Below, piece by piece: positions 1-8,251 of a DNA stretch of 64,000 bases (positions within the stretch are counted from its first letter, which is position 1; the number at the start of each line of letters is the position of its first letter). The notes beneath the pieces were generated by a model, which worked only from the letters and a program-made list of their open reading frames with translations, was not told where the DNA came from and ran no database searches. This stretch comes from Alteriqipengyuania halimionae (GTDB lineage Bacteria > Pseudomonadota > Alphaproteobacteria > Sphingomonadales > Sphingomonadaceae): positions 1,612,001-1,676,000 of the forward strand of contig NZ_WTYR01000001.1 in the NCBI RefSeq assembly GCF_009827575.1. Reading direction: 5' to 3'. Both the position numbers and the translations under genes were made by a program.

Positions 1-2
1 GC

Positions 3-1391
3 AAATCGACCGACACATCCGAGGGTTATCTGCTGGGCGGGCGCAACCTGCATCCGGCGGTGGCGGCGCTTTCCGCCGGGGCGTCGGACATGTCGGGCTG
101 GCTGCTGCTCGGCCTGCCGGGGGCGCTTTATGCCGCCGGGCTGGTCGAGGCGTGGATCGGGATCGGTCTGTTCGTCGGGGCCTTCGTCAACTGGATCGTG
201 GTCGCGCCGCGGCTGCGCCAGCAAAGCGAGGAGCGCGGCAATGCGCTGACGATCCCGCAATTCCTGTCCAACCGCTTCCCCGACAAGGCGATCGCGCTGC
301 GCACCATTTCGGCGCTGGTGATCGTGGTGTTCTTCGCGGTCTATACCGCCAGCGGGCTGGTGGCCGGGGGCAAGCTGTTCGCCACCGCCTTCCCCGCGCT
401 GCTGCCCGACGTGCCGCTGTCGGATTACATGCTGGGCATCTGGATCACCGCGGGCGTGGTGCTGGCCTATACGATGGTCGGCGGCTTCCTGGCGGTGAGC
501 CTGACCGATTTCGTGCAGGGCTGCATCATGCTGGTGGCGCTGGTGCTGATGCCGCTGGTGGTGATGTTCGGCGCGGGCGGCGAGGCCGGCGGATCGCTGA
601 ACGACGTGCCGGTGGAAGGGTTCCTGAGCCTGACGCAAGGGCTGACGGCGCTGGGATTCCTCAGCGCGGTGGCCTGGGGGCTCGGCTATTTCGGCCAGCC
701 GCATATCATCGTGCGCTTCATGGCGGTGCGATCGGTCGCCGCGGTATCGACCGCGCGCAATATCGCGATGAGCTGGATGGGAGTCTGCGTGCTGGGCGCG
801 GTGGGCCTCGGCATTGCGGGCCGCGCCTATGTGGAGCGCAACGGCATGGTGGTCGAGGATCCGGAAACGATCTTCATCGTGCTGGCGGACCTGCTGTTCC
901 ACCCGCTGGTCACCGGCTTCCTGCTGGCCGCGCTGCTGGCGGCGATCATGTCGACCATCAGCTCGCAATTGCTGGTCGCCTCCTCCTCGCTGACCGAGGA
1001 TTTCTATCGCCTGTTCCTGCGCAAGAAAGCGAGCGAGCGCGAGACGGTGAATATCGGGCGCCTCTCCACCCTGCTGGTGGCGCTGGTGGCGATCGTCGTC
1101 GCGAGCGATCCGGAAAGCCAGGTGCTCGGCCTCGTCTCCAATGCCTGGGCGGGCTTCGGCGCGGCCTTCGGCCCGCTGATCATCCTGTCGCTGACCTGGA
1201 ACCGGATGACCGGATCGGGCGCGGTGGCAGGCCTGGTGGTCGGCACCGCGACGGTCGCGGCATGGATCGCGCTCGGCTGGTCGAGCTGGCTCTATGAGAT
1301 CGTGCCGGGCTTCATCGCGGCATGGATCGCGATCTGGCTGGTCAGCAAGGCGACCTGGAAAGGCACCGAACCCGCCGCCGCGACTGCCTGA
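3..1391 (+). CDS. putP: Sodium/proline (solute) symporter PutP family, 5'-truncated by window edge
   Basis: Sodium-driven uptake of proline or a related solute across the inner membrane (SSS/SLC5 family). The frame is open from base 3, and the residues before the first internal start codon (YLLGGRNLHPAVAALSAGAS) are typical PutP N-terminal sequence, so the true start lies left of the window; about 462 residues are visible. Many hydrophobic segments are present, and the segment SWLTEDFY-like (SSSLTEDFY, near 990) with MSTISSQLL before it is the conserved sodium-site region of PutP proteins. It ends 7 nt before a convergent hydrolase gene. Substrate specificity (proline versus another solute) cannot be decided from the sequence. 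Confidence 0.88.
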   Translation, partial: KSTDTSEGYLLGGRNLHPAVAALSAGASDMSGWLLLGLPGALYAAGLVEAWIGIGLFVGAFVNWIVVAPRLRQQSEERGNALTIPQFLSNRFPDKAIALRTISALVIVVFFAVYTASGLVAGGKLFATAFPALLPDVPLSDYMLGIWITAGVVLAYTMVGGFLAVSLTDFVQGCIMLVALVLMPLVVMFGAGGEAGGSLNDVPVEGFLSLTQGLTALGFLSAVAWGLGYFGQPHIIVRFMAVRSVAAVSTARNIAMSWMGVCVLGAVGLGIAGRAYVERNGMVVEDPETIFIVLADLLFHPLVTGFLLAALLAAIMSTISSQLLVASSSLTEDFYRLFLRKKASERETVNIGRLSTLLVALVAIVVASDPESQVLGLVSNAWAGFGAAFGPLIILSLTWNRMTGSGAVAGLVVGTATVAAWIALGWSSWLYEIVPGFIAAWIAIWLVSKATWKGTEPAAATA

Positions 1392-1398
1392 CGCGACG

Positions 1399-2358
1399 CT
1401 ACATCGGGTCGAGCACGAAGGCGACCACCGCCTCGACCACGCCCGGCGCGATCGGCAGGTCGGGATCGGCGTAGGAGGCGAGATTGGCCGCGCGGTCACC
1501 CTCGGGCACTTCCTTGAGGACGTGGTTCACGCCGCCCAGCAGCACCAGGGTCGCGTCTTCGCGGCTCTCGGCAAGCGTTTCGGCATCGGCGGCGGGGGTC
1601 TGGATGTCCTCGCGTCCGTTGACGATCAGCACCGGGAGATCGTGCGCCGCGATCAGCTCGGCCGGCTCCTGCTGGAACAGGCTCGACACGAAGCCCTGCA
1701 CTTGCGGAGCGAACAGCGCCAGCAGGCCGGGATGGATCTCGTCGGCAGGCACGCTCTCGCCCGCCTTGAGCCTGGCGATGATGCCATCGACCTGCGGCAA
1801 TAGGGGCGTGGCGGCAGGATTGGCCGCGATCTGGGCGCGGATTACATCGGCGGTGTTGCGGCCGGGGCTCGCGACCAGGAGGAGTCCGCAATAGGCATCC
1901 GGGGCCTTCGCCGCAGCCGCCATCGCGTGCAGGCCGCCCTCGCTATGGCCCAGCAGCCAGACGCATTCTTCATCGTTGCGAGCGGAGATCGTCGCGGCCC
2001 AGCTCTCGATGTCGGCGACGTAATCCTCGACCGTGACCTTGTTGGGGTCCGGGATCGCATCGGCGCTTTCGAACATGCCGCGCTTGTCGATGCGGACCGA
2101 CGCGATGCCTTGCGCCGCCAGCGCTTCGGCAAGCAATTTGTAGGTCTGCGCGGCCACGCCCGTCGGATTGTTGCCGTCACGATCGGTCGGTCCCGAGCCG
2201 GGAATGATGAGCACTGCCGGCGCGCCCTCTCCCAGTGTCCCTTCGAGGGTGCCGTGCAGCGGGGCGGCGATGCCATCATGCGTGGTGGCAATCGGCTCTC
2301 CGGCAAGGGCGGCGCTCGACAGCGCGAGCGAGACGAGGATTCCAGCGGTGAATTTCAT
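1399..2358 (-). CDS. Secreted alpha/beta hydrolase (serine esterase/aminopeptidase type)
   Basis: A 319-residue hydrolase of the alpha/beta fold. An N-terminal signal peptide (about residues 1-19, ending ALA-GEP) predicts export to the periplasm. The nucleophile elbow GHSEGG puts the catalytic serine at residue 139; Asp251 (NGRED) and His279 (GVNH) are the likely triad partners, and PGSGPTDRDGNN at 53-64 looks like the oxyanion region. The substrate is unknown. The ATG lies 1 nt after the stop of the SdpI-like gene, so it is the third gene of an sdpR-like / sdpI-like / hydrolase operon read leftwards. Confidence 0.85.
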   Translation of the reverse strand: MKFTAGILVSLALSSAALAGEPIATTHDGIAAPLHGTLEGTLGEGAPAVLIIPGSGPTDRDGNNPTGVAAQTYKLLAEALAAQGIASVRIDKRGMFESADAIPDPNKVTVEDYVADIESWAATISARNDEECVWLLGHSEGGLHAMAAAAKAPDAYCGLLLVASPGRNTADVIRAQIAANPAATPLLPQVDGIIARLKAGESVPADEIHPGLLALFAPQVQGFVSSLFQQEPAELIAAHDLPVLIVNGREDIQTPAADAETLAESREDATLVLLGGVNHVLKEVPEGDRAANLASYADPDLPIAPGVVEAVVAFVLDPM

Positions 2359-2359
2359 A

Positions 2360-3025
2360 TCAATTCCCTTTCTGCTGGCCTTTGCTCCGGTTCCAGAGCC
2401 ACCAGCTGTAAACGAACGGCACCACTGCCGCGACGAAGACCGCGCCGAGCGTGACGAAAATCTGCGTTTCGGGGGGCAGGAACAGCGCGCCGAGGATGAT
2501 CGCGAGACCCGCCAGCATCATCAGCTTCCCGCCCAGGCGATGGGTCGCGATCCAGTTGTCGGTATCCATGATCGCCCAAGGCGTGCGAATGCCGACGAAG
2601 AAACCGGGCCGGCTCTTGGGCAAGGCGTTGCCGAGCGCGAACAGCAGCACGCCGACACCGATCATGATGATGTTGACGGGGACCGCGATTCCGTAGGCCG
2701 GAAGCCCGATCGCCAGCTCGATCAGCGCGAACAGCAGCAGAATGCCGATCCACACGGCGCGCAGCACGGGGGCGGATCCTTCGAGCTTGTCCTGCAGCGG
2801 CTCCAGCCGCGGGGTCCAGGCGAACAGCACGGTCAGCAGCACCACCATGCCCGCCGGGAACAGCAGCGCACGAAGCGCAGGACTGAACGCGTCGGGTTCG
2901 CCTGCGGCATTCCAGTGCGTAGGCAACACCGCATCGGCGGGCAGCCGGGCGGCGGTGACGAAGGCGAACACCACCATTGCAGCCACCAGAGACAGCGAGG
3001 CAATCACAAGGCCCTTGGTCTTCAT
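2360..3025 (-). CDS. SdpI-family membrane protein (DUF1648 + SdpI domains)
   Basis: A 221-residue integral membrane protein. The N-terminal part (LPTHWNAAGEPDAF, about 35-48) matches the DUF1648 pattern and the second half (FVGIRTPWAIMDTDNWIATH, about 145-165) is the SdpI signature. In Bacillus subtilis SdpI gives immunity to the SdpC toxin and sequesters the repressor SdpR at the membrane. Here the start overlaps the stop of an ArsR-type repressor by 4 nt (ATGA), the same partnership as sdpR-sdpI, but no toxin gene is visible. About six membrane segments are seen. A role in envelope-stress sensing is inference. Confidence 0.82.
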   Translation of the reverse strand: MKTKGLVIASLSLVAAMVVFAFVTAARLPADAVLPTHWNAAGEPDAFSPALRALLFPAGMVVLLTVLFAWTPRLEPLQDKLEGSAPVLRAVWIGILLLFALIELAIGLPAYGIAVPVNIIMIGVGVLLFALGNALPKSRPGFFVGIRTPWAIMDTDNWIATHRLGGKLMMLAGLAIILGALFLPPETQIFVTLGAVFVAAVVPFVYSWWLWNRSKGQQKGN

Positions 3026-3315
3026 CGTTCGAACTCCTCCTGTTCGTCGCGTCCGCCGGCCATGCCCATTCGGCCCATGAAGCCATGCAGCGCTTCTTCC
3101 AGCGTCGACATGTTGAGCGTGTAGATGATCGTCCCGCCGCGATTGTCGCCCAGGATCAGGCCAGCCGCCTTCAGCTTGGCAAAATGGCCCGACATCGTCG
3201 GCTTTGATACATCGAACCGATCGGCCAGCTCACCCGCACTCTTGCCGCCGGACTTCAGCAGCTCGAGCACTTCGCGACGGATCGGATGCGACAGGGCATC
3301 GAACACGCTCGTCAT
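3022..3315 (-). CDS. ArsR/SdpR-type winged-helix transcriptional repressor
   Basis: A 97-residue DNA-binding protein. Residues 4-70 form an ArsR-type winged helix: FDALSHPIRREVLELL, then a recognition helix around SKPTMSGHFAKLKAAGL. There is no metal-binding cysteine motif, which fits the SdpR branch rather than a metal sensor. It is the first gene of the operon with the SdpI-like protein and a hydrolase, joined by an ATGA overlap. An AT-rich patch just upstream (3316-3340, tagctatttagctaaatgcc) contains a repeated TTTAGCTAAA-like element that could be its own operator. Autoregulation is inferred from the SdpR family. Confidence 0.85.
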   Translation of the reverse strand: MTSVFDALSHPIRREVLELLKSGGKSAGELADRFDVSKPTMSGHFAKLKAAGLILGDNRGGTIIYTLNMSTLEEALHGFMGRMGMAGGRDEQEEFER

Positions 3316-3380
3316 AGCTATTTAGCTAAATGCCTAAATGACCGGAGTCAAGCTCGACCGGTGGCTACCATCTCTGGGCC

Positions 3381-4133
3381 TCACCCGTAGCTGGCTTCGA
3401 TGAAAATCAGCGCTCCATAGATCGCGACACCGAGCAGGAATGGCGTGAAGCGGCTCTGCCTCTCTTCGGGCAGTTCCTCTTTCAAGACGTTCAGCACCAC
3501 CCCGCCCGCAAGGAAGGAAAACAGGCCGCCCACGGCCAGAGGCGGCAATGCGATCAGTTGTCCCACCAGCCAGCCGACCGTTACCGACACCGCCAGCACC
3601 CAGCGACCGATACCGTCATAGGCCGCCGCATGGTCCTGCCGCATGCCGAAATCGGCGGTGACGAAATGCAGCGCCATCGCGACGCTGTAGGCGGACAGGC
3701 TCAGCAGACCCGGCTCCTCGCGGTGGACGAGCAGGTAACCGATCAGGAAATTGAACACCGCGAAACTGCCGATATGAATCCACAATTCGCGATTTCCGGT
3801 GCGGTTGCCCTGCCCGGCTTTGGCCATCTGCGCGCGGCTGACCTTCACCCGGCGCTCGACCCCGTAGAACACCACCAGTCCGAGTAGCGCGAGCGCGTAG
3901 ATCCAGCGCTCGACCGCCATGCCCGTCAGCCCGATTTCATCGGCGAATTCGCGCTGATGGGTGGCGATTTCGGGGAGGATGTGGAGGAACACATAGGTCA
4001 CCGCCACCCCGCCGGCGAAGCTCAGCCCGCGGTTGCGCGGCATGGTGTCGAGCCAGCGCAGTCTGCCGATGAAGACGTGAATCGCGGCAAATACCAGTGC
4101 GATCAGCCCTGTCAGTACTACCATTAACCCCAT
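3381..4133 (-). CDS. Polytopic membrane protein resembling ZIP-family metal transporters
   Basis: A 250-residue inner-membrane protein with about seven to eight hydrophobic segments. The second segment (FAGGVAVTYVFLHILPEI, about 40-57) resembles the ZIP pattern of a glycine-rich helix followed by H-x-LPE, and the last two segments (SFLAGGVVLNVLKEEL, about 208-223) resemble ZIP helices 7-8. The full ZIP metal-site residues (HNxxE, HExxH) are not seen in the expected places, so transport of zinc or another metal is only a guess. It is divergent from the glycosyltransferase gene, with a 52-nt shared upstream region. Confidence 0.6.
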   Translation of the reverse strand: MGLMVVLTGLIALVFAAIHVFIGRLRWLDTMPRNRGLSFAGGVAVTYVFLHILPEIATHQREFADEIGLTGMAVERWIYALALLGLVVFYGVERRVKVSRAQMAKAGQGNRTGNRELWIHIGSFAVFNFLIGYLLVHREEPGLLSLSAYSVAMALHFVTADFGMRQDHAAAYDGIGRWVLAVSVTVGWLVGQLIALPPLAVGGLFSFLAGGVVLNVLKEELPEERQSRFTPFLLGVAIYGALIFIEASYG

Positions 4134-4185
4134 CGCGCGCTTGCTCCCCTTTGCCTAACGGCCCGCCCTTGCCTATGGGCGATCC

Positions 4186-5343
4186 ATGGCCGAACCGCAC
4201 CCCATTGCCGGAACGCGTATCGCGCTCTTTAGCGGCAACTACAATTACGAGAAGGACGGTGCCAATCAGGCGCTCAACCGCCTGGTCGGCTATCTGCTGC
4301 GCCAGGGCGCGGAGGTGAAGGTGTTCTCGCCCACCACCGATACGCCTGCGTTCGAGCCCGAGGGCGAGTTGCACTCGCTCCCCAGCAAGCCGATCCCGAC
4401 GCGCACGGAATACCAGTTCCCGCTCGGCCTCTCGGAGGAAAACAAGGCAACGCTCGAAGCGTTCGATCCGCAGATCGTGCACCTTTCCTCGCCCGACGTT
4501 TCGGGACACCGGGCGCTGACCTGGGCACGCAAGCGCGGCATCCCCACGGTCGCTTCGGTCCACACGCGGTTCGAGACCTACCCCGCCTATTACGGTGCCG
4601 CCTGGGCTGAAAAGCCGCTGCTCGCTATCATGCGCCGCTATTACAATCGCTGCGACATCGTGCTCGCCCCGACCGAGGTGATCCGAGAGGAATACCGCAA
4701 GCTCGGCCTGGGTGAGCGCTTCGGCATCTGGCAGCGCGGCGTGGACAAGAGCATCTTCAATCCCGGTCGCCGCGACTTGGAATGGCGGCGCGAAATGGGC
4801 ATCGCCGACGATGCGGTCGCGATCGGCTATCTCGGCCGGCTGGTGCTCGAAAAAGGGCTGGGCCAATTCGCCGAAGTGATCGGCGAACTGCGCGAGCGCG
4901 GCGTGAAACACGAAGTGCTCGTGATCGGCGAAGGTCCGGCGCGCGACTGGTTTGCCGAGCGGGTGCCCGATGCCCGCTTTGCCGGCTTCCAGATCGGCGA
5001 AGGCCTCGCCCGCGCGGTTGCGGGAATGGACGTGCTGCTCAATGCGTCGAGCACCGAAGGCTTCTCCAACGTCACGCTCGAATCGATGGCCTGCGCGCAT
5101 CCGGTCGTCGCGGTCGATACGATCGGCAGCGATCATCTGGTGCAGGACGGCGTCAATGGCCGCTTGATCGAACGCGGCAACATCGCGGGTTTCGCCGATG
5201 CGCTGGAAGCCTATTGCAAGGGCGCGAGCCTGCGCGAGGCCCATGGCCAAGCCGCCCTCGCCCGTGCGCACGAATTCGATTGGGACGGCGTCAACGATGC
5301 CGTCGCACAGACCTATCTCGAGCTCCTGAAAGAGCGCGGCTGA
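4186..5343 (+). CDS. GT4-family glycosyltransferase (group 1)
   Basis: A 385-residue GT-B fold glycosyltransferase. The N-terminal domain begins with GTRIALFSGNYNYEKDGANQ, matching the acceptor-binding half of GT4 enzymes of the SqdX/PimB-like group. The C-terminal domain (from about 211, VAIGYLGRLVLEKG) binds the nucleotide sugar, and the E-x7-E motif is at Glu291 and Glu299 (EGFSNVTLE). There is no signal peptide, so it should act on the cytoplasmic face, probably on a glycolipid. Sugar and acceptor cannot be told. The start is the first ATG; another at 4097 in a different frame is not coding. Confidence 0.85.
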   Translation: MAEPHPIAGTRIALFSGNYNYEKDGANQALNRLVGYLLRQGAEVKVFSPTTDTPAFEPEGELHSLPSKPIPTRTEYQFPLGLSEENKATLEAFDPQIVHLSSPDVSGHRALTWARKRGIPTVASVHTRFETYPAYYGAAWAEKPLLAIMRRYYNRCDIVLAPTEVIREEYRKLGLGERFGIWQRGVDKSIFNPGRRDLEWRREMGIADDAVAIGYLGRLVLEKGLGQFAEVIGELRERGVKHEVLVIGEGPARDWFAERVPDARFAGFQIGEGLARAVAGMDVLLNASSTEGFSNVTLESMACAHPVVAVDTIGSDHLVQDGVNGRLIERGNIAGFADALEAYCKGASLREAHGQAALARAHEFDWDGVNDAVAQTYLELLKERG

Positions 5344-5344
5344 T

Positions 5345-5779
5345 CTAGCGCAGCACGCCCTTCCTTCGCATCGCGATGCTGTAGATCAGCAGGAAGATCG
5401 TGATCGCCCATAGCATGACCGGGAACCACGCTGGCTGCATCTCTGCAAGCTCAACCGGCATCTCGGCCCCGGCTTCGTAGATCGTCGTCAGCGCTATGCC
5501 TGCAATCGAGACAGCGAAGGCGAGCCCGGCATGGCGGCTTCGCGCCAGCAGCAGGATCGAACCGGCAAACGCGGCTAGCGTGCCGAGCGCCCATGCGCCA
5601 TGGGCCCAGGCCGGAAACGCACCGAGATAGGCCACGCCTTCTGGTGGATATTCCATAACGTCGAACCACCATTCGCTGCCAAGACTGGACAGGACATAAT
5701 CCGTCGCTCCGACCGAATTCCAAAGCAGCGAAAGAATGCCCACGACCCACAGGTGCCATGGCGTTTTCGTATCGGTCAT
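5345..5779 (-). CDS. Small four-helix inner-membrane protein, function unknown
   Basis: A 144-residue protein with four predicted membrane segments and a charged C terminus (RRKGVLR). The start is taken at 5779, where MTDTKTPWHLWVVGILSLLW begins; an upstream in-frame ATG at 5839 would add 20 residues unlike a membrane-protein N terminus. The WHLWxVGxLSLLWN opening is recognisable from hypothetical proteins of sphingomonads, but no function is known to me. It converges with the glycosyltransferase (stop codons 1 nt apart) and is divergent from rarA. Confidence 0.7.
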   Translation of the reverse strand: MTDTKTPWHLWVVGILSLLWNSVGATDYVLSSLGSEWWFDVMEYPPEGVAYLGAFPAWAHGAWALGTLAAFAGSILLLARSRHAGLAFAVSIAGIALTTIYEAGAEMPVELAEMQPAWFPVMLWAITIFLLIYSIAMRRKGVLR

Positions 5780-5869
5780 TATTGCTCTCCCCAATTTTCG
5801 CCCCGGACCGCAGGCTAGCACGGTGTGCGGCAATGGCAATTCGCCCCGAAATCACTAGGTAGGGTCGCG

Positions 5870-7192
5870 ATGGCCGACCTGTTCTCCGACGACCCGCTCC
5901 AAGCCCCTGCTGCCAATGCCCCGCGCGAGGATGCGCCGCTGGCCGACCGTCTGCGCCCGCGCGACCTCGGCGAAGTGATCGGGCAGGATCATCTGACCGG
6001 CGCGGAAGGCGCGATCGGGCGAATGGTCGCGGCGGGCAAGCTCTCAAGCATGATCCTGTGGGGCCCGCCCGGCACCGGGAAGACCACGATCGCGCGGCTG
6101 CTCGCCGATGCCGTGGGCATGCGGTTCGAAAGCGTCAGCGCGGTGTTCTCGGGCGTGGCAGACCTCAAGAAGGCTTTCGCCGCCGCCGACAAGGCCGCCC
6201 AGGCCGGACAGCGCACACTGCTGTTCGTCGACGAGATCCATCGCTTCAATCGCGCCCAGCAGGACGGTTTCCTGCCCTTCGTCGAGCGCGGCACGGTGAC
6301 GCTGGTGGGCGCGACCACCGAGAACCCCAGTTTCGCACTCAACGCCGCGCTGCTCAGCCGCGCGCAGGTGTTGATCCTCCAGCGGCTCGACCATGCCGCG
6401 CTGTCCGAATTGCTCGACCGCGCCGAAGGGCTCGAAGGGCCGCTGCCACTGACCGAGGACGCGCACGATGCGCTGGTCGCGAGCGCCGATGGCGACGGGC
6501 GCTTCCTGCTGAACCAGGCCGAAACGCTCTACAACGCCAAGATCGAAAATCCGCTCGATCCCGCCGCGCTCGGCGGTTTCCTGCAACGCCGCGTCGCGGT
6601 CTACGACAAGGACCGCGAGGGTCACTACAACCTCATCTCGGCGCTCCACAAAGCGGTGCGCGGCTCCGATCCGCAGGCGGCGCTGTATTATCTCGCGCGC
6701 ATGCTGACCGCAGGCGAGGAACCGCGCTTCCTTTCGCGCAGGCTGGTGCGCATGGCGGTGGAGGATATCGGCCTCGCCGATCCGCAGGCGCTGGTGCAAT
6801 GCATGGCAGCCAAGGATGCCTACGAGTTTCTCGGCAGCCCGGAAGGCGAGCTCGCGCTGGTGCAGGCCTGCCTCTATCTCGCCAGCGCGCCCAAATCGAA
6901 CGCCGCCTACAAGGCGATGAAATCCTCCTTCCGCAGCGCCAAGGAGACCGGCAGCCTGATGCCGCCTCAGAACATCCTCAACGCGCCGACCAAGCTGATG
7001 AAAGAGATCGGCTACGGCAAAGGATACAGCTACGATCACGATGCCGATGAAGGCTTTTCGGGCGATAATTACTGGCCCGAGGAAATGGAGCCGCAGACCT
7101 ATTACACGCCGGTCGATCGCGGGTTCGAGCGCGAGGTGAACAAGCGCCTCGATTACTGGGACAAGCTACGGCGCGAGCGCGGTGCGGGCTGA
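5870..7192 (+). CDS. rarA: Replication-associated recombination protein A (AAA+ ATPase, MgsA/RarA)
   Basis: A 440-residue AAA+ ATPase that acts at stalled or damaged replication forks with SSB and the replisome. Walker A is GPPGTGKT at 65-72, Walker B is LLFVDEIH at about 117-124, and the C-terminal tetramerisation region ends with the family-typical DHDADEGFSGDNYWPE segment. The start at 5870 follows an AGGTAGGG ribosome site; an upstream ATG at 5825 adds sequence not seen in the family. Its last 11 nt overlap the next gene, so the two are probably translated together. Confidence 0.96.
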   Translation: MADLFSDDPLQAPAANAPREDAPLADRLRPRDLGEVIGQDHLTGAEGAIGRMVAAGKLSSMILWGPPGTGKTTIARLLADAVGMRFESVSAVFSGVADLKKAFAAADKAAQAGQRTLLFVDEIHRFNRAQQDGFLPFVERGTVTLVGATTENPSFALNAALLSRAQVLILQRLDHAALSELLDRAEGLEGPLPLTEDAHDALVASADGDGRFLLNQAETLYNAKIENPLDPAALGGFLQRRVAVYDKDREGHYNLISALHKAVRGSDPQAALYYLARMLTAGEEPRFLSRRLVRMAVEDIGLADPQALVQCMAAKDAYEFLGSPEGELALVQACLYLASAPKSNAAYKAMKSSFRSAKETGSLMPPQNILNAPTKLMKEIGYGKGYSYDHDADEGFSGDNYWPEEMEPQTYYTPVDRGFEREVNKRLDYWDKLRRERGAG

Positions 7193-8066
7193 CCGCTTCC
7201 GCCACTTCGTCGCGATCGACTGGTCGGGGGCCAAGGGAGAGCGGCATAAGGGTATAGCTATTGCCGTTGCGGACGCAGAGGGTGGCCCGCCGGTATTGAT
7301 CGAGCCCGAACGCGCCTGGTCGCGCGCCGATGTGCTCGCCATCCTGCGCGACCTGCCCGACGACACGCTGGTGGGGATGGATCTCGGGATTTCGTTGCCC
7401 TTCGCCGATTGCGGGGCGTTTTTCCCGGACCTCGCGAGTAGCCCGCCCGATGCTCGGTCGCTTTGGGCGCTGGTCGACGATGTGTGCTTGGAAGACCCTC
7501 ATCTCGGCGCGAACAGTTTCATCGATCACCCCAATTTTGCGCCCTATTTCCGCCGCCACGGTGGGCGCGAGGGTGCCCGCTTCCGCTGCGACGAAGCCAG
7601 CCACGGTCGCGGTCGTTTCCGGGTGACTGAACAGGCGCAGGCGGCGATGGGCTGTAAGCCCTACAGCAATTTCAACCTCGTCGGCGCGGCACAGGTCGGC
7701 AAGTCGAGCCTCACAGGCATGAGGGTTTTGCATCGGCTGCAGGGTGCGGTGCCCGTCTGGCCCATCGATCCCTTGCCCGAGCAAGGGTCTGTGATCGTGG
7801 AAATATACACAACCATCGCCGCCATAGCTGCGGGTCGCCGCGCCGGACGTGCCAAGATGCGGACCGGAGAGGAACTGGACATCGCGCTGGCGGCACTGGG
7901 CAGTGCGCCCATCTACCGCACCGGCCTGCTCGACGAGCACAGCACCGATGCGCTGGTGACTACGGCCTGGCTGCGCGCCGTCGGGAGCGAGCGCGCGCGC
8001 TGGTCGCCGCCTGCGCTCACGGCATCAATTGCGCGCACCGAAGGCTGGACTTTCGGCGCGCGCTAG
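7182..8066 (+). CDS. Putative RNase H-fold protein (DUF429-like), coupled to rarA
   Basis: A 294-residue cytoplasmic protein starting with GTG inside the end of rarA (11-nt overlap). It opens with an RNase H-like strand pattern: AIDWSGA (Asp13), then GMDLGISLPF (Asp67), VIVEIYTT (Glu207) and STDALVTT (Asp256). This D-D-E-D order and spacing fits the DUF429/RuvC-like arrangement of acidic metal ligands, although similarity outside these points is low. If correct it would be a metal-dependent nuclease or a relative without activity. The overlap with rarA suggests a role in DNA maintenance; that is inference. No signal peptide or membrane segment is visible. Confidence 0.6.
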   Translation: MRADRFRHFVAIDWSGAKGERHKGIAIAVADAEGGPPVLIEPERAWSRADVLAILRDLPDDTLVGMDLGISLPFADCGAFFPDLASSPPDARSLWALVDDVCLEDPHLGANSFIDHPNFAPYFRRHGGREGARFRCDEASHGRGRFRVTEQAQAAMGCKPYSNFNLVGAAQVGKSSLTGMRVLHRLQGAVPVWPIDPLPEQGSVIVEIYTTIAAIAAGRRAGRAKMRTGEELDIALAALGSAPIYRTGLLDEHSTDALVTTAWLRAVGSERARWSPPALTASIARTEGWTFGAR

Positions 8067-8251
8067 TGGGCAGGCCGCACAATCGATACCAAGCGCCAGG
8101 CCGTGCTAGGTTTCCGCGGACGCCGCGGATAACCTTGTCCGCACCGGACACATGATTGATCGCTACTCGCCCCCATCGGAGCGGAGCTGCATGGAGCCTG
8201 TGTCAGAAATTCACTACAGACGGTTTGCGCCGCTGGTGGCATGGTACAGCA

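Noticed and set aside
3937-5271. A 444-codon minus-strand frame antisense to the glycosyltransferase
   Set aside because: It covers the complete GT4 gene and the end of the ZIP-like gene in another register; low-complexity His/Arg/Glu composition shows it is a shadow.
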